Below are positions 43,405-55,289 of a DNA stretch of 64,000 nt, piece after piece. The DNA comes from Rutpela maculata (taxonomy: Eukaryota > Arthropoda > Insecta > Coleoptera > Cerambycidae). Position 1 is the first letter of the stretch; each line of letters opens with the position of its first letter. The notes below the pieces were generated by a model. The model made no database searches. It was not told the origin of the DNA and saw nothing but the letters and a program-made list of their open reading frames with translations. A program made the translations under genes and the position numbers. The stretch covers positions 370,575,249 through 370,639,248 of the forward strand of contig OW386285.2 in assembly GCA_936432065.2 (NCBI GenBank), read 5' to 3'.

Positions 43405-43725
43405 TAAAACAGCATTTTACTAAAAGAATTTCCAGCAAAAAGCACTTTTTAGCGAACTGGCTCATGTTATTAAACTGATCAAAAGATATTCTTGTAAGTA
43501 AATGAATACTACACTTCTATGGAAGAACATTTTTAGCTAAAACTGGTTTATTAACCAATGTGGAGATCTTCCTAATAAACAAGTTTTAGCTAAAAATGTT
43601 CTTCAATAGAAGTGTAGTATTCATTTACTTATAAGAATATCTTTTTTTCAGTTTAATAACGCCAGCCGTTTGGCTAAAAACTGCTTTTTCCCAGTCGAGA
43701 TTTTTAGTACAGTGCTTTTTAATAG
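43405..43725. mobile_element. Fold-back MITE, ~145 bp arms
   Basis: Left arm AAACAGCATTTTACTAAAAG ... GATATTCTTGTAAGTAAATG ... GAAGAACATTTTTAGCTAAA is mirrored from about 43572 to 43725 (for example TTTAGCTAAAAATGTTCTTC and CATTTACTTATAAGAATATC). Loop about 20-25 bases. Non-coding. It lies immediately before the diverged CAGGGTGTATTAAATAGG-family copy. Confidence 0.85.
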
Positions 43726-44190
43726 GTGGTGCCACCTACAGCACTACAATTAGGCAATCCAAACCACGTGGCTTCCAACATGGCGTGGAGGGCAAACATT
43801 TGTTGTCAGTCGTTAAACGTTTGTTAAAGAATTTGTTTTTCAGTTGCCTAGGCTATGTTTCCGTAAGTTAATTAAGATAAACCCTGTGTTTGCCCGCCAC
43901 GCCATATTGACAGGTTGTTGGATTGCCTAATAGGGCATCTGCATCATGTAACCAACATAACCTTAAATTTTAAGTTTTTCAAGTTCTATTTTATTAGGAC
44001 AAAGTATTTAGAACTTCATAAACATTACACTGAACTAGATTTTAGTTGAAAATATGGGAACCAGGCAGAAATTTTAATAATAGTTGCGTAATACTCTTAA
44101 ATCTTAAGAAACACATATTTTTGAGGTTAGCTGTGACGTCACATGCAGATGACTTATAATAGCCACACTGCCTACCCTTCGCCCCACTTC
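43717..44190. mobile_element. Diverged copy of the 10430-11199 hAT-like family, with nested MITE
   Basis: Left end CAGTGCTTTTTAATAGGTGG resembles CAGGGTGTATTAAATAGGTG, and the interior shares GCATCATGTAACCAACATAA, AACTTCATAAACATTACACT and TTTTGAGGTTAGCTGTG with 10540-10920. The right terminus is not preserved. At 43751-43929 it is interrupted by a small TIR element. Confidence 0.7.
43751..43929. mobile_element. Nested MITE, TAGGCAATCC ends
   Basis: TAGGCAATCCAAACCACGTG at the left is mirrored by GGTTGTTGGATTGCCTA at the right; inner blocks ATGGCGTGGAGGGCAAAC and GTTTGCCCGCCACGCCAT also pair. The ends can be read as TA duplications around GGCAATCC. It splits sequence that is contiguous in the family member at 10530-10545. 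Confidence 0.8.
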
Positions 44191-44245
44191 AGCTTTAGCT
44201 TTACCGATGAAACTTTGTGATTGGCGTTGTCTCCTCTTAACTAGC

Positions 44246-44566
44246 AGATTATCTGAAACTGCTTCTGGAATGTTAAAATTGTATCATTTTTGTATTTTTG
44301 ATGTGAGAATCTTAAATTTAATGGATATTTAACAAGGACCTTTCTTTTTCTGCACTTTATGAGTTTTTTATTAAAAAAAGCACTTCAGATGGTCAAGTGG
44401 ATTGTTAGATACAGGTCATTATTTGAATACCCGATTTCTGCATTTCTTTCAATATGGAGACGTTTATGGGATTAAATGAGAACTTCAATGATATATAATG
44501 AAAAGAACTTTCCATTGATGAAGAGAAAACTTAGCACAAACTTTGAGTATGCACATAAGCCCAGTT
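44246..44566 (-). repeat. Right copy of the dispersed inverted repeat
   Basis: Inverted partner of 38707-39046 (see that entry for shared blocks). The pair could be the arms of a decayed large element containing the unclassified transposase gene, or two independent insertions. Confidence 0.7.
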
Positions 44567-46549
44567 CTCATTTTACTGGTCTATAACAAATGCACTGATA
44601 GTTTATGTAGAGTGCAAAAGAATCGCCTTTACTTTAAAATAAATCAATTAATTTGTAAGTTAAATATACAGTACTTTTATGTGGAGGTTTGGCATATTTG
44701 ATGTTGTTTGAATTTTATTATTTTCTAAACCAAATGCTTGATTTAGGTTCTAAACATGTTTTATATAATGTTGTATATTACCTAAAAGTCAGCTAACTTA
44801 CAGCAGCTTTGTATACTAGCCTGCCGATCAAGTAAAATGTGTTGTTTGCGTTTCTGATCATATACACTTAAAATGGCACTTGTATTGTTAATTTCGAAAT
44901 TATCCAATTAACTTGAAAAAGTCAGTGCACAAGTAACATTTTTAAAAAAACAATTTAGAAACAAATTTGGCAATGGGAAATACTTTTGTAACCATTTCGA
45001 TTCTCAGAATTTATAAAGGTTTTACGTAGTACCTTTCCAATATTTTTACGGTTTTTTAACCTTTACATATAAAGCAGTAATACTATATATATAACAGTTT
45101 AATAATAATTGTTTCCATTTGTTTTTGTCGCCTTATTGAAAACTATAAATTTGTGCCAATACATCATTGAAATTGTATGAAACACATTCTTATATCTCCA
45201 TCTGTTGCTAAATTGATTTCACTCCTTCGATGTAGATACAACAGCAACATTAAGCACAAATTACTATAAAAATGACAAACATTAACCAAAACCTTTTTAC
45301 AAATATATTTATAGAATAGGTATGTTCACTAATTTTCAATTATAACGAAATTCGAAAGCTTTAATGGTCTGTAAAGATATAACCAACACAGAAACTCTTA
45401 AAAATTAAAATCCAATTAAATAAACGCAGAATACAAATGCTGAATTTAGTGAGGCTAGAAAACGTACCCGACGTGAAGCTAGCATGTGACGTCACTTACC
45501 TACCTGATGCGCACGTAAGCCACACTGTTCTGCTTGCTTTTGGCCGTAGGTTTCGCTATAGTTAAGTGTAAAATGACACATCTCTCATAGAAATGCCAGC
45601 GTCCTACCGTTTGCATAGCGCAAGCACTGGCGCCGTACTCTCGATAGAGCAAGAGATGTCAGAGAGTGTTCAGCGGATTTAAATAATTACGGTATATTCG
45701 CATGGATTTTTTCAACAGCACACTTATTTAGAATTTCCTTAAATTTTATACATGCAATTTTAAGACTAATTTGGATGGTTTTATTGTGTTTAAATAAGAT
45801 TTAATTTTTTTGTGAACATCCCTATTATCCTTTTCATCTTTTACAATTATTACTATAGAAAATAGCACAATTCTAAAATACAGAAGAAATTGTTTCTCTT
45901 AGAAGAAGTATACAAAGGTTGTTATATTTTCTAAGTTTCAAAATAAGTTTCTTCAGTAAGTCGCAGTGATCCAACCTGTGTGGGTATATTACAGGAATGA
46001 GAATTGTTTTTGTAACCAGTGGCAGATGTTGGATCAAGTCAAATAAGGATTTGAATTAAGAGTCGAGTTAAATATTTTTTTGTATAAATATCAAGAGAAA
46101 ATAAGAAAAACATATTGACTTTTACATTTCCATACATTAACATTAATTTGATGCTATTCAGACCACGGTACTTTACAGGTAACTGCTAACCTTCTTAAAT
46201 CTAGGAGCGATTATAGATGAAATAAAGACATGAAGCAGATTTCATTGTATTAGCATGTCAGTGGCAATATTAGGAAGCATTTTTCCCTCCCACCATGTTT
46301 GCCTTCAAACTCTTAGCTTAGAGCCCAGTTCTAAAGCTGGTCCTAGAATTTCTATTATTTTTGAACCCTCGTATTTGTGGAAATGTGCTGGAAACAGGTA
46401 TCATGTAGCCTTCCCCCTATTGATCTGTAATCATTATAATTGTATGTATAATGTATGTAGTTGTATAAGTGTTGGTGTTAATGATGTTTTCAATTTAGTG
46501 GCAATTATGAGCACTCTCTTGAAAGAAAACATTTAGGTAAATATTGATA
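44567..46549. other. No gene identified
   Basis: AT-rich with a CpG-bearing patch at about 45455-45665. A 93-codon open frame at 46255 has no recognisable domain and was not accepted as a gene. Confidence 0.45.
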
Positions 46550-46706
46550 CAGTCGAACTTCCATAACTCGAAATCTTCTATATCTCGAAGCAATTCAAAG
46601 CAATAAAATCTATTATATTTACTAAAAAGTTCCCATAACTCAAAGTTTCTCTAAATCGAACGGATTTTTAATCCCCTTGGGGATTCGAGTTATGGAGGTT
46701 CGACTG
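46550..46706. mobile_element. Pogo/Tigger-type MITE, CAGTCGAAC ends, TA duplication
   Basis: CAGTCGAACTTCCATAACTC at the left and GAGTTATGGAGGTTCGACTG at the right, flanked by TA on both sides (46548-46549, 46707-46708). Only 157 bp. The CAGTCGAAC.TCC.TAACTCGAA end is characteristic of pogo-family (Tigger-like) elements from memory. No pogo transposase lies in this window. Confidence 0.88.
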
Positions 46707-46764
46707 TATAAGTTATAAAAAAATTAATATAATGGATGATGTTATGGATTATATTACTAATTGT

Positions 46765-47096
46765 CAGTGCTGGATTACCGTATACGCCAATTACGCATGT
46801 GAGTAAAGCGGCAGATTTTTAGGGGCAGCAAATATTGACTTTGAGTCTACCATTAATGACTTTGCCGCAAGAAAATCACGGCGAAAACTGTTTTAATACA
46901 GATTATTTTTACAATTACCTAATTATTTCTTATTTATTTGCTTTTATCCTGTTTAGAAATTATTATTTAGATATTGAGCAAATCACAACTCACACTGTTT
47001 TTTATTTAATATGAAATTAGCTACTTTCTTATTATTATTATTAGAGGTGGAAATTTTAGGTTTGCGAAAAGCGGCAAATACTTTAATCCGTCGCTG
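46765..47096. mobile_element. hAT MITE, CAGTGCTGGATTA ends, 8 bp duplication
   Basis: CAGTGCTGGATTA at the left and TAATCCGTCGCTG at the right (degenerate TIR), with perfect CTAATTGT duplications (46757-46764, 47097-47104). The subterminal AAAGCGGCA motif appears near both ends. 332 bp, non-coding. Confidence 0.88.
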
Positions 47097-47149
47097 CTAA
47101 TTGTTATAATCAAAATAATCATTTGTAATTTGTAAGGCATATTTAAAGT

Positions 47150-47652
47150 AGTGAGACTCACTTATAACCTTTTATTTTTTTTTTCTTAAGTCCAAAATTT
47201 AATCAAAATATAAAAATATTGAAATTGTGATTAAAATAATGGCCAAGTCCGCAAATATCATTTTAATGGTTTTTTTTCTCTAGAAAACTACTATGACAAT
47301 TTTCTTTGAAATTCAACCCAAGCTGCCAGGTAGTTGTCAAGCAATTTGCAGTTTTTTTTAAAATGTTTTTAAAATTTTCAAAATTTTAATTTTTTAATTT
47401 TGATTAAATTTTGGTCATAAGGTTTTTGTACTATTCTCAACAAGTTTCATGTTTCCGATAAAAACATGTCTAATATGATTTTCTTATTTTTTCCACATAT
47501 TTTGGTACCGCAGGTGGCTTTGCATTTGTAGGAGGTGAATGTTTTTCTGATCATAAGTAGATCCTAATTTGTTCTATACTTGAGTAAAATTTGATTCAAA
47601 TCGGAAAAAAAATTAAAAAATCATAGTCAGGTCACTTTAAGTGAGTCACACT
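47150..47652. mobile_element. ~500 bp TIR element, AGTG.GACTCACTTA ends
   Basis: AGTGAGACTCACTTATAA at the left and, inverted, AGTGTGACTCACTTAAAG at the right. The ends are themselves palindromic (AGTGAG.CTCACT). The interior is dominated by A/T runs with no open frame. Target duplication not resolved. Confidence 0.6.
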
Positions 47653-47992
47653 GTATATAATGGAAAACAGCTACATTATTCTTAGCAGTACAAATAGTGA
47701 TTGGCATTATATCATTTGGCATGCTTTCAGGCTTCTGTATGATAAATATTCTGTAAATGGGTTTGTGCTGCGTTTCTCAGTGTCATTTTACTACACAGAG
47801 TAACAAGTGAAATAAAGAAAAATAAGTGTTGACTGCAGTGACTTGCTTATGCTTATTAATTAAGTTGTATTTTCATAATACCGTATAACTTTTTACCATT
47901 TTTTTCACTAAATACCTTGAATAACGCCTTTTGCTTCCAATAACATAATATTTTCTCTTTTAATTGGAAATGATAAAGAAGTAAGTTAATTT

Positions 47993-50220
47993 AGACAGAC
48001 AGACAGACAGACCTTTATTGATGCACAGGAAAATTTACACTCTCTTACATAAGTCAAATACAACAAAAAATAACACATACATAGAAGTATAATAATTGTA
48101 AATTGGACAATAAAATTCAATATTAAAATTTATACATATCATGATTTAAAACTTATATACTAGATAAAAGAGAAGAATTTGTTATATTAAAAATCATTAA
48201 TTGTGATATTGTTATTTAAAAATTCATTATAGGAGTAGTAGGCTTTTTTTATTAAGAATTTTTTTATTGTGTTTTTGAAATTGTTTCCTTCCAAAAATCT
48301 CACACTTAAAGGTAATTTATTAAAAAAAGTTGGGGCCAAATGTAGAGTTGCGTTCCAGGATTTATTTAATCGCAGGAATTCAATTCTAAGATCCTCCTTG
48401 TGTCGTGTGTTATGATTATGTGTGTTCTGTGAAGTATTATAGCACTCACTATTATTTTTTATGTATAGTAAACACTCAAAAATATATCTACATGGAAGGG
48501 TCATAATATTGAGTTGACTATATGCGTTTCTAGCGTCGGCGCGGTATTCTAGTTTTGCTATTATACGGACTGCCCGTCTTTGCAGTTTAAATACTCTGTT
48601 TGCATGTGGAGAGTGTCCCCATACTAAGATAGCATAACTTAAAACTGATTGTATGACTGCATGAAAGGTCATAATGCAAACTTGTTGACTCACCGTTTTT
48701 ATTAGATTTTTCAATAAAAATATACTTTTACATAATTTGTTAGATATATAGTTAACATGACTTTCAAAATTTAGAGTGGGGTCTAAAAAAACTCCTAAAA
48801 ATTTGACGGATGCTGTGTTGTTTATTTTATCATTTCTGCGTAAGGAAAAAATCATTTTTTCTGTCTTATTTACATTTAAACTTAATTGGTTAGCTGAAAA
48901 CCAATCCTCCACATTGGAGATAGAGGCATCCATGCAAGACTTCAACTGATCAATATTGATATTGCAGTGTGTAAAATTTGTGTCGTCAGCATACAATACT
49001 AATGCACTGTCTGTGAGGGATGAACGAATGTCATTGATATAAATGAGGAAAAGCAGAGGTCCTAAGATTGACCCCTGCGGGACTCCATGGGTTACTATTC
49101 TTTCCTCCGAGAAATTACCACCATAATAGGTTACTTGGGTTCGATTTGTTAGATACATAGTGAGCAATTTCAGACTACTGGCACCAACTCCATAATATTG
49201 TAATTTTTTTAACAAGATTTTGTGGGACACACAATCAAAGGCCTTGGAGAGGTCGCAGAAAGTTGACCCTACACAGTCTCCGTCTTCAAAGCCCCTGATT
49301 ACCGTCTCACAGAGTTTGTTTATGGCCCCTATAGTACTTTTGTTTTTTCTAAAGCCAAATTGTGATTCAATGAACAGTTTGTTATATTCTAGGTAATCAT
49401 ACAATTGTTTTTTTAATAGAAACTCGAATATCTTAGATATTACTGAAATCAGCGCTATAGGCCTGTAGTTGCTAGGATCTGATTTATCGCCTTTCTTAAA
49501 GATCGGTATTACTTTAGATATTTTAAAACATGAAGGATAAATGCCCTCCTTTATACATTCATTAAACAATTTTGTCATAGGAATTATTAATACGTCTTTT
49601 AAAGATTTAATTAGCATTATATCTAAGTCATAAAAGTCTTTGCAGTGTTTATTTTTTAAATTGTTTATCGCATCCCTCATTTCATTATATGTAACTTCCC
49701 TAAAATCAAAAGATATATCCGATATATTTATGTTAGCTTTATCAATATACTCTTCAAAGGTTGAAATTGAATTTCGTAGATTATTTATTGTATTGCTTGC
49801 TACGTTTATGAAGAAGGAGTTAAAATCAGTTGCATGGATGTTATCTGCTTTCTCGATAAATTCGGTATTCGCTTTCTTTTTTGCTTCGTCTATAGCATGT
49901 CGATATTTATATCTATATGTCTTCACCGTTTCAGCTAGTCTTGGTGTTCTGAAATTTTTTTGTAAATCTGTTAAAAACCTTAAATTTTCCCTCATGTCCC
50001 TAATATCATTATTAAACCACTGTATTTGATTTTTACATTTTGGTTTTATTTGCTTTTTTAGCTCTGGAAATGCAATATTTCTATAGTGTAAAATTTTTTC
50101 AAGAAAAGCATTTACTTTATTATCTGCATCCACATTTGCATATATGATTGATATATGATTTGATATGTAGTCCAAGAAGTTTATATTGGTTTCGTGATTC
50201 TGTTCAAGTTTTGTGGTAGT
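47993..50220 (-). mobile_element. 5'-truncated LINE with (GTCT)n tail
   Basis: Minus-strand element. The 3' terminus is AATAAAGGTCTGTCTGTCTG (plus-strand CAGACAGACAGACAG at 47996-48012), preceded by a short 3' UTR. The 5' boundary is near 50220, where coding sequence (LEQNHETNINFLDYIS) ends at a frame break; the endonuclease domain and any ORF1 are absent. Relatives of its 3' end occur at 30520 and 36470. Confidence 0.8.
48187..50175 (-). CDS. LINE reverse transcriptase, open 662-codon remnant of ORF2
   Basis: Uninterrupted from an internal ATG at 50175 to the stop at 48187. In order: a linker with WFNNDIRDMRENLRFLTDLQ, RT motifs IPIFKKGDKSDPSNYRPIAL, SQFGFRKNKSTIGAI, FCDLSKAFDCVSHKILLKKL, GVPQGSILGPLLFLIYINDI and LYADDTNF (the YADD catalytic pair is intact), then the thumb LGVFLDPTLNFESHVNYISN and LQRRAVRIIAKLEYR, and a C-terminal NHNTRHKEDLRI domain common in CR1/Daphne/Jockey-like elements. 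There is no RNase H domain. The frame is surprisingly clean for a truncated copy, suggesting recent insertion. The ATG is not the native start, and without the endonuclease and promoter it should be inert. Confidence 0.88.
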   Translation of the reverse strand: MDYISNHISIIYANVDADNKVNAFLEKILHYRNIAFPELKKQIKPKCKNQIQWFNNDIRDMRENLRFLTDLQKNFRTPRLAETVKTYRYKYRHAIDEAKKKANTEFIEKADNIHATDFNSFFINVASNTINNLRNSISTFEEYIDKANINISDISFDFREVTYNEMRDAINNLKNKHCKDFYDLDIMLIKSLKDVLIIPMTKLFNECIKEGIYPSCFKISKVIPIFKKGDKSDPSNYRPIALISVISKIFEFLLKKQLYDYLEYNKLFIESQFGFRKNKSTIGAINKLCETVIRGFEDGDCVGSTFCDLSKAFDCVSHKILLKKLQYYGVGASSLKLLTMYLTNRTQVTYYGGNFSEERIVTHGVPQGSILGPLLFLIYINDIRSSLTDSALVLYADDTNFTHCNINIDQLKSCMDASISNVEDWFSANQLSLNVNKTEKMIFSLRRNDKINNTASVKFLGVFLDPTLNFESHVNYISNKLCKSIFLLKNLIKTVSQQVCIMTFHAVIQSVLSYAILVWGHSPHANRVFKLQRRAVRIIAKLEYRADARNAYSQLNIMTLPCRYIFECLLYIKNNSECYNTSQNTHNHNTRHKEDLRIEFLRLNKSWNATLHLAPTFFNKLPLSVRFLEGNNFKNTIKKFLIKKAYYSYNEFLNNNITINDF

Positions 50221-52611
50221 CGTAGTAATGAAAAGTCAAAGAAAATGATCGAATACATTAAATTCAATGCACTGGTGTAAGCGCAGAATGGCATATTGAA
50301 CAGTATCGATCTACGAATACAATTTAAAGTTTAACGATTTGCTCTAACCGGAAGTTGAGAAGATAATAAACACACTAACTCTGTGTCAGTAAACTCTTAT
50401 ACTACGTACCTGCAACGGACTCGATCGCTGAATTTCGTAATAAGATAGAAAGAGACAGATACCAGGCACGATTGCCTGTTTGCCAAATTCGATTGGCCTT
50501 ACTTTTATTTGAAGGACGGATCCGTTCCAGGTGCCTAGTTTATTGCCTTATGCACTGACCTAGACAAATAACAGTAGCTTAGCTTTGCAAGTTTGAATTC
50601 AAGGAAATATACTAAGTTACCTCGAATCACCCTAAAATTTTGCAGGGGCTTTCCCACATAGAAGACTAGTACACCATTTTATTTTCCGCATGTTGTGGTA
50701 AATCACCCTGTATAATGATAAGAAATTTTGTATGTGTCAAAAATTTATTGCAACATGTTGTAAACAGCTGCCATTTTAAACATTGTAACAAGCACACTTG
50801 TTAGAAAACTTTTCTAAAATATTGCCTAAAGTGCTACTTGGGTAAGTTGTTTAAATGGATAAACTGATTTTTTCAGTATGGTTATTTCCTGATTTTTATA
50901 AAATATGTTGTTTGGGTTTTTTCTATAAAAAAAGTTGCCGCATCATTTATTAAACAATTTGCGTACGTATATTGATATAATATTCTTTTAGCAGTATCAT
51001 TTTCATTTATATTTCTATATAGCTTATGATATATTGACTAATCTCCAGGGAGTAAATATATACGTACAATTATAATTAAAAGATTAAATGGCAACAATAA
51101 TATGTCAAGGGAAAAATGCTCTCGGAATGGGGAATTTCGGCAATTTTTTTTTAATTCAAAAATGAGTTCTTTTGATTAAAAGAAGAGACCGTATTTTTTT
51201 TTAAGCAAGATAAACGTGAAAAAAAAATGTTAAAGTTTAGTTATATATTTTCCCCTAAAAATTTATGACGTATGTAAACGTAGTTAGAAAAATTTAGGCT
51301 TACTATAAAAGGGATACCTACCCTGGCCAAGGAGTTGAGAAGAAGAAGATAACCCAAAATTCTTAATTGTCATCTGAATTTTAATTGCTGTCAGTCTCGT
51401 CTCGGTCAGTGTCGTTTCTTTTTTAGGTTATTTATAAGCTTTTTGACAGCGACAAGTGTCAGTCTATGGCAGAAAATAACATGAAAGTAGATACAATTAC
51501 GCAGTACTTGCAACCGTCACCGGTAAATCAAAGAAATTTTCTGCTATGTTTGTCTACGTTACAAAACGTTTATTGACTTTATGAGACTAAAACTTATGGG
51601 GCTTTAAAAAGTACAACGAACTGAAAATAATTGTTTAAAATATTACTGGTAAGTTTTATTATATTTTCATATTAATACTTATTTTTAAATATTTAGACTG
51701 AACTGAAATTCCCCATTGTCAATTTAATAAATAGTATTGGTGCGCCACTCGTAAGCTACTGCTAGTGTAGAAGATCACAAAATTTATAAAGCAATTGCCA
51801 TTTTGCTGACATTGGTTAAAATTAACTAACAATTATAATATACAACATTCTAATCATTAGCATAAAAGACAAAAAGTTCAATCAAGCATCAGTGGTTATA
51901 AAACTGCCTCTCTAAGATTTGCTGAGTGCCAACTATATTTATTTAGATTATATGATATAGTTAGTTCATTATTTGCATCGCTATCATCACTCATTCCTAA
52001 TTTAATTAGTCAAACGCATACTCATTTTCATTATCCAAATATAACGATTACTCCTTTTGTCTTTTTACATCTTAATAAATTGAAATACAAGATGGGATTA
52101 GGTCTGGGTTGTATATATTAGTAAGGTAAATCCAGCAATAGGTGTAGAAAATGACAGAATCTTTATGGATATTTTATATGTTGTATAGTGTGCGCCACAT
52201 GGGAAACTATGCTGTTATTAATTTTCTGTAGTAATATATTAAGTGCATTAAAATTTATCGAAAATTTTAGCATAAAAACATGTTGCCTAGAAACTGCTTG
52301 AGTTCATTTTGATGAGATTTGACAAAAAGTGCCCGAGACCAAATTTGTGTTAGTCCGGGTGCTTAGGTCGGAAAATTAAATTATGTAAATTGCCTCAAGA
52401 GTAAACTACCCATTTGAAGGTATCGAAAAACGTTATTTGAAGTAGTTGTTTAAAATGCAAAGTTATCTCCAAGTAATAAATTTGGTTCCTCGATTTGAAA
52501 ATTAAAATTTTTCACTATTTTTACATAATGCCTGAACTATTTTTAAATATTATTCTGTTACTATACTATAGCCGTAAGAGTAGGATAGTAATGCTGAACT
52601 GCGGAATAAGG
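50221..52611. other. No gene identified
   Basis: AT-rich intergenic DNA. A 36-codon frame at 51466-51576 (MAENNMKVDTITQYLQPSP, followed by a GTAAAT donor-like site) could be a first coding exon but has no support beyond that. A CACCCTGTATAATG orphan element end lies at about 50704. Confidence 0.4.
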
Positions 52612-53348
52612 AAATACCAGAAACGACACTCTGATGTTTCTTGATCAATTTTTGTGACCTTCACTATCTTTTTGTAGGTATTTCCGTTAGTTCATTTATT
52701 GTTTTAACCTTACATTCTGTGACAATATCCAACAATTTTACTATATGTTTACCACATATTAGGACTATTGTGCTGTGCGTAGATAAGAGATCATAGCTTT
52801 AATGAGTAATTTTTATTAGCAATGTGATGAGTAAACAAGGTGGAATCGTCTGTGCTGTTCGGGGGGATGTTCAAACAGAACAAGAGGAAAAGTCATTATT
52901 TATGTTTCCTGAGGAACCCCAAAAGTATTCTATTATTGCTGAAAATCTTTGCAATAATAGTTGTGTGCACTTTATTTTGAGACCAAAGTTAGTAGAACTA
53001 ATTTGCAAATGATTTAATTATAATATGCATTATACAAAATTACTAATTTTTGCGATTCACAATTATTTAGAACATCCCCGAATAACACAAATGGTGTCAC
53101 CTCATTTATTCATCATATCGCTAATAAAAATTATTCGTTAAAAAAAACAGCACTATTTCCCTATGATCTTTTATCTGTGCACAGCACAACGGTCCTAATA
53201 CGTAATAATAATATAGTTGAATTGTTGGATATTATGTCACAGAATATTAAGTTAAAACAGGAAATGAACTGACAGAAATACCTACAAAAAGATGGCGTCG
53301 ATAGAATTTGGACGGAAAGCTTAAGTATCGCTTCTGGTAGTTGTCTTT
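52612..53348. mobile_element. Fold-back element with ~235-255 bp arms
   Basis: Left arm 52612-52842 and right arm 53095-53348 are inverted repeats. Shared blocks are CTTTTTGTAGGTATTTC.GT, TTCTGTGACA-ATATCCAACA, TATTAGGAC.(A/G)TTGTGCTGTGC, AGATCATAG and AATTTTTATTAGC. The spacer of about 250 bp contains a 62-codon frame (MMSKQGGIVCAVRGDVQTEQ...) of slightly higher complexity, with no recognised domain. Confidence 0.75.
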
Positions 53349-55289
53349 TCTGTGGCTGAACTGACAAATAGTGTCAAACATCACATGTAACGGAGTTAAA
53401 CAGACTATAATGAAGTGTCATGTAGCTTAAATCTGTACATTGGCCGCATATTTTTATATTTGATTTGTGTAGTTTTTAACCATGATATAGTGTAACTATC
53501 TCTACTGATATATTACAGTGTCTATTTCATTAACTATCATCATTTTATGCTTGAGTTGTCGATGTTTACAGATAAATCTTGAAACATTCCAAAACCGAAT
53601 TATACTTTTTTACACCATGAGCCATCACTCTAAAAAATCTGAAAAAATCACAAGCCAGCAAGCATGATGAATTGTTACTCTCAAAAAATAAAGATAGTCA
53701 GTTGATAGAATCATAAAAAAAATTGAATTTTAAAATTTCAAAAACTTTTGGTAAGCCAAATTTGGAAATTTGATCCAAAAAATCTGAAAAAAAAGTCCTG
53801 ATGTGCAGCTATAAGACTGTATCTACTCTGATTTTTTTCAGAATTGTCAATGCAATAGGAAAATCAAAATTAAATAAAAACTGAAAATCACATTTCCTTC
53901 TGTAACTGACCCAACAGTAGGGATACGAAGTTAAAGCTTGGCTGAAATTGTTTATTAATATGGAGAGCTAACAAGTCATATATGCAAAGTTCAATTTGGC
54001 TCAGGGGCATTTTTCACTATCCTTATCTATACCCTTTGATATGTGGTTATAACTTTGTATAATAAATAACTTCAAATAACAGTTTTCGATATCTTGATGT
54101 CTTTTTGTTTGAAATCAGATATGGGATATGCTTAAAAAAGTACATGTTTATAAAAATAATAAATAGGCCCAAGGATGCACGTGGTGGTAAGTGACCATGC
54201 ATTAACTTTTATCGAGAATAATAATTCTGATACTCAATAACAACATACTTACCCATATGGTGTAGATTTTATAGCGGACACTGTATATGAAATGTAACTC
54301 TTAAGTGGAAAGTAAAGGAGTAATTTTATAGATCAAAATATTTTACATATCTTTTTTTTATTGAATTCTGTTGATGAATGAGTGAGTTTTATGACTCAGT
54401 CATCGATAGAACACTACAAGGCAAAACACATTATGGTAGAGCATAATTTCTCATAAATAATTATGCCATGCATTCTAATGTAAGTGAAAAATATGCTTCC
54501 TTCATAAAATTAGTTAGGTGTGATTCAATTAAAAACAAGGGCGTTAATTATTTTTGTATACAACTTACATTTTTAAGAAGTAGTGCTTCTTTAAGTTTAA
54601 AGCAAGACTTTTATCTGCAGTATCGGTGATTTTGTTTATTGAACCAAATATTGAAGTGATTTCGTTAACGTTAGAAAGATTAGTTTATTTGTACATAAAT
54701 AATATATACCTAAATCCCTTATTCATTAAGATAAATATTTTGTGATCTAAAGAGTGTATCTTATTTGGATTTTATATAGTATATATTTATTTATTTTTTA
54801 GTAATATTTATGAAGGGGCGTTTAAATCCACCTATAGCGCTCAGTAAAATTGTTTAAATATTTTTAATGTGTCGACCGAGTAGTTGACAGATTGATGAAT
54901 CTACTGACTTTTGTTGATTGTGTGGTTTTCAGGTTAACCGTTAATTATACGATTTTATGTTACTTCATAATAACAGTTCTATCAGCAGTATCAGACTCAT
55001 TTCAAATTTAAAATATGTAAAAATATTCTCTACTGGCTACTGGAATCAGCACAGAAATAAACAAACCTCTAAACATTAATTAGTTAGTTAATTCATGGTG
55101 TCCTCAAACTTCGGCAAATTAACAACTGACAGAAATTTTGTGCCTCCACATTCTTTTGCTCAAGCGCCACATAACTGCGCAGTTTTAAGAACTTGGCAGT
55201 CTTTGGGTTCGATAAGCAATATGTTCCACATAAGTCAGCTGTACAACTTTAGTACATGCAAATTAGATTAAAAAACAGTGAATAGAGGA
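53349..55289. other. No gene identified
   Basis: AT-rich sequence without a supported gene, TIR pair or simple repeat. Confidence 0.45.

Noticed and set aside
46255..46536. 93-codon open frame
   Set aside because: No domain, no splice or promoter context, cysteine-rich but patternless; consistent with a chance frame.
51466..51576. Short frame MAENNMKVDTITQYLQPSP with a donor-like site, possible first exon
   Set aside because: Too short and without a downstream exon or homologue; only the donor-like GTAAAT supports it.
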